DNA of 35,552 nucleotides, from assembly GCA_030377865.1 (NCBI GenBank), contig JAUCGA010000056.1:1-35552 (forward strand), in the 5' to 3' direction. The notes under the pieces were generated by a model. It did no database searches. It saw only the letters and a program-made list of their open reading frames with translations, and was not told where the DNA came from. Below, in pieces: positions 32,946 through 35,552 of the stretch (its first letter is position 1; each line of letters starts with the position of its first letter). This stretch comes from Anaerolineales bacterium HSG25. Its GTDB lineage: Bacteria; Chloroflexota; Anaerolineae; 4572-78; J111. The position numbers were made by a program, and so were the translations under genes.

Positions 32946-35339
32946 GTGAGAAAAGTTGTTATAGTTATCGGTATGTTAGTTTTAGCAGTAGGGGCATTGT
33001 TTATGATGGAACAGCCCTCTGTGCAAGCCTTAGAAGAGGCAGAAGCAATGGTAGAGCCGGTTGCCCTGTACCAAGGTGGCGATCAAGAAGGTTGTTTAAC
33101 CTGTCACGATGGGATTGAAAATATTCGTGAAGAAGATAGTGGTATGATGGTCGCGCTTAGTGCGATGGGCGAATGTACCGCTTGTCATGGTGGTGATCCC
33201 TCAGTGACCTTGGCCGAAGGCGATGTCATTAGCGATACCGCCACGGTTGAAGCCGCTCATACGCCTACTGGTCGGCTGGATGAGTTCTTCCCCGACCCGG
33301 GTAGTTTATGGGTTGCCGACCAAACCTGTGGTCTTTGTCACCCGGGTTATGTTGATGCTTTAGAGCGTTCTTTGATGAACACCGAAGCCGGTAAAATTCA
33401 AGGAAACCTGTGGTCATGGGGTATTCAAGAAGACCAACATGTAATTTATGGGAACTATGATGTGGAAGGTGCTGAGACCATTTTGGGTAATGACACCTAC
33501 AAAGAACACATGACTGCTATGAAAGAGAAGTTCCCCGACCAATTCCCCGAATCATTAGAAATGCTCCCAAACCCAACCGTTGAAGAGATTGAAGCTGACC
33601 CGAAATTGGCTGGTTTCACTTATCAACGTCAGCAATGTCAGCGTTGTCACGTGGCAGTCAAAGGTCGCCCTAAACGAGGTGACTGGCGCGGCATGGGTTG
33701 TTCATCCTGTCACATTCCTTATAGCAACGAAGGGTTGTACGAAGGGGCTGACCAGACAATTGATAAAACAGAATCTGGACACATGTTAATCCACTCTATT
33801 CAAGGAACTCGCGAAGCCCGTAACGGTATTCCAACTGAAACCTGTAACACTTGCCATAACCGTGGTAAACGAATTGGGGTCAGCTATCAAGGGATTATGG
33901 AGTTCCCCTATGGTACTCCGTTTGATGAAAATGGTGGTAAACAACCTAAGTTACACACCAAACAGTATCTCTTTATTAAGTCTGATTTGCACCATGAGCA
34001 GGAAAGTCGCCCTGAAAATCCCGAAGGTGGTCTGCTTTGTCAAGACTGCCATACCAGTATCGACATGCATGGGGACGGGAATATCTTCGGGACAACCTTG
34101 GCTCAAGTCGAGATTGAATGTACCGACTGTCATGGGACAACCGTCGAATATCCGTGGGAACTCCCCATCGGCTATGGCGAAGAGTTTGGCGAAGATTTGG
34201 CCGAGGCTGAGGCTCGTGGTGTTGGCACAAAGGACGATTTAGAAGATGGTGGTAATTATGCAACCTTGTATGATGAGCAAGATGGTTATCTGCTGACCAG
34301 CCGAGGGAACGCCTTTGGTAACGTGGTTCTTCAAACAGATGGCACGGTCATGGTTCATTCCGCCACGGGTAACGATTTCCTTGTGCCAGTCCTGAAGCAA
34401 CTTTCCGAAGATGGTGAGTGGAAGAATCAGGATGCTCAAGTAGCGATGGAAAGCGTCGGCGCTCACATGGACAAAATGGAATGTTACGCCTGCCATGCTG
34501 ACTGGGCTCCTCAATGTTATGGCTGTCATGTTAGTGTGAACTACAGTGTTGACGCTGATGGTAATCCATTGGTAGATACTGACTGGGTGGCGACGGCTAA
34601 TCAGAAAGATAGCGGTGACAAGTACGATAACTTCATCAAATCTCCCGGTAAAGTCAGCGAAAGCCGCTCTTATCTCCGGTGGGAAGAACCTGTTCTAGGT
34701 GTCAATGGTGAAGGTCGAGTCACACCACTTATTCCGGGTTGTCAAGTGATCTTTACCGTCCGTGACCGTGAAGGCAACGTTCTGACCCAAAATGAGATTG
34801 GTCGTACTCCGGCCAATGTCGAAGGGGCTGGTGCAGAAGGACAACGTGGTCTCGACATGGCTCCAGTACAGCCCCACACTGCTGGACGTGAAGCCCGCCG
34901 TTGTGAAAGTTGTCACGGCAACCCCAAAGCGTTAGGCTATGGGATTGATGGTGGACGTTTCATGCAAGGGTATGAAGTAGATCGTTATGTTGATCTATAT
35001 AATCCTGATGGTAGTGTCATGCCAGAGAACGCTCAGGTACAAATGCAGGCTATTCCTGATTTGCCTATGGATTTGAGTCAAATTGTTGACCCAGAAACCG
35101 GTGAGCAGTTACAAACCGTTGGCTCACACTGGCCCGATTCAGGCCCATTGACCGAAGACCAACGCACCCGCATGGAACGTACTGGTGTCTGTATGGGTTG
35201 TCACCAAAATATGGCTGATGAATCGTTCTGGACCGATAAAGTTATCGCCAAGTTTGGTACGGTTATGAGCAATGATGAGCATATTGATGTGATGAACCAA
35301 ATCATTCAAGAAGCCGTGAAAGATGCCGTTGAAGAGTAG
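32946..35339 (+). CDS. 12-haem secreted c-type cytochrome
   Basis: 797 residues, GTG start with AAAGGAGG five bases before it. The signal peptide is RKVVIVIGMLVLAVGALF, with likely cleavage after VQA (29). Twelve CXXCH sites: CLTCH, CTACH, CGLCH, CQRCH, CSSCH, CNTCH, CQDCH, CTDCH, CYACH, CYGCH, CESCH and CMGCH. No TM helix follows the signal. It lacks the c554-type GV-CE-CHGPG motif of its neighbours, so it is a different family. It is acidic and soluble, ending in VKDAVEE. It may be a diffusible or surface partner of the octahaem proteins, or an enzyme, and has its own upstream element (32706). Confidence 0.88.
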   Translation: MRKVVIVIGMLVLAVGALFMMEQPSVQALEEAEAMVEPVALYQGGDQEGCLTCHDGIENIREEDSGMMVALSAMGECTACHGGDPSVTLAEGDVISDTATVEAAHTPTGRLDEFFPDPGSLWVADQTCGLCHPGYVDALERSLMNTEAGKIQGNLWSWGIQEDQHVIYGNYDVEGAETILGNDTYKEHMTAMKEKFPDQFPESLEMLPNPTVEEIEADPKLAGFTYQRQQCQRCHVAVKGRPKRGDWRGMGCSSCHIPYSNEGLYEGADQTIDKTESGHMLIHSIQGTREARNGIPTETCNTCHNRGKRIGVSYQGIMEFPYGTPFDENGGKQPKLHTKQYLFIKSDLHHEQESRPENPEGGLLCQDCHTSIDMHGDGNIFGTTLAQVEIECTDCHGTTVEYPWELPIGYGEEFGEDLAEAEARGVGTKDDLEDGGNYATLYDEQDGYLLTSRGNAFGNVVLQTDGTVMVHSATGNDFLVPVLKQLSEDGEWKNQDAQVAMESVGAHMDKMECYACHADWAPQCYGCHVSVNYSVDADGNPLVDTDWVATANQKDSGDKYDNFIKSPGKVSESRSYLRWEEPVLGVNGEGRVTPLIPGCQVIFTVRDREGNVLTQNEIGRTPANVEGAGAEGQRGLDMAPVQPHTAGREARRCESCHGNPKALGYGIDGGRFMQGYEVDRYVDLYNPDGSVMPENAQVQMQAIPDLPMDLSQIVDPETGEQLQTVGSHWPDSGPLTEDQRTRMERTGVCMGCHQNMADESFWTDKVIAKFGTVMSNDEHIDVMNQIIQEAVKDAVEE

Positions 35340-35434
35340 TGGTTAAGTGTGATTTTCTGATGAGTCCAAAGTCTGTTAGACTCTAGAATTGCAATGTATT
35401 AAGATAACCATTAAGGAAGTTCTAAAATTTAAAA

Positions 35435-35552
35435 CCTCCCAAAACCATTGTGACACTCTACCCCCTCCCAGCCTCCCCCTGCTAGGGGGAGGAGCCGCTT
35501 CCCCCCTAGCAGGGGGGACTGAGGGGGGTAGAGACTCTGCTCAATTTGGGAG
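35435..35552. repeat. Composite palindromic element with CCTCCCAAA ends (G/C-rich core), cut by window end
   Basis: CCTCCCAAAA at the left and TTTGGGAG at the window end are inverted repeats. The core has CTCTACCCCC.../...GGGGGGTAGAG and an inner CTAGGGGGAGG/CCCCCCTAGCAGG hairpin. It shares ends with 8305-8416 and its core with 2625-2746. The 35340-35434 spacer has no gene. Confidence 0.65.

Overview
The window looks like a chromosomal piece of a Chloroflexota bacterium, most likely Anaerolineae-like. This is inferred from gene content only, since no 16S rRNA gene is present. Pointers are a class A penicillin-binding protein ending in a long Thr-Pro tail, a V4R-domain protein, a GT87-type membrane glycosyltransferase with a C-terminal beta-type domain, a phosphatase-like/TM/propeller protein, and large multihaem cytochromes. 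No tRNA, rRNA or CRISPR array was found.

Layout. 1-3.65 kb: an NmrA-type oxidoreductase convergent with a GT87-like membrane glycosyltransferase. 3.65-4.6 kb: a gene graveyard with two different decayed transposases and dispersed palindromes. 4.64-9.8 kb: a response regulator/GAF/degenerate histidine kinase hybrid, translationally coupled to holB (DNA polymerase III delta') and ricT/yaaT, then rpmB and a V4R-domain protein. 10.0-12.5 kb (minus): an overlapping tsaE-tsaB-rimI-UDG operon (tRNA t6A synthesis, protein acetylation, uracil repair). 12.8-16.2 kb: a metallophosphoesterase, murJ and a DUF302 protein. 16.2-19.9 kb: a 1227-residue class A PBP. 20.3-22.5 kb: xpt-guaA, a purine operon. 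22.8-25.3 kb: a PP2C-like/propeller membrane protein. 26.0-35.3 kb: five multihaem c-type cytochromes with 50 predicted haem sites in total.

The most interesting biology is the cytochrome region. Three ORFs (25997, 27728, and the C-terminal part of 29160) share one octahaem c554-like module with the same motif order. One is free (with an unusual CX4CH first site). One is a probable lipoprotein with 13 collagen-like Gly-X-Y triplets between anchor and haems. One is fused to a five-haem N-terminal module and a C-terminal membrane anchor, and is translationally coupled to a NapC-like quinol-dehydrogenase-type cytochrome that itself carries a C-terminal PSCyt1-like haem domain. A separate 12-haem secreted protein follows. 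The set reads as a quinol-to-outside electron conduit or a respiratory enzyme system. The terminal acceptor or donor cannot be read from sequence.

The second theme is small mobile or palindromic DNA. A ~90-bp MITE occurs five times, with GTAAA ends and perfect 8-bp target duplications at three copies, and points to IS66-type mobilisation. Two insertions duplicate a target that contains a neighbouring gene's stop codon. Other families include a G/C-rich palindrome that is translated in frame inside the glycosyltransferase, composite repeats that share CCTCCCAAA ends but differ inside, and a 36-nt + 24-nt element duplicated upstream of two cytochrome genes.
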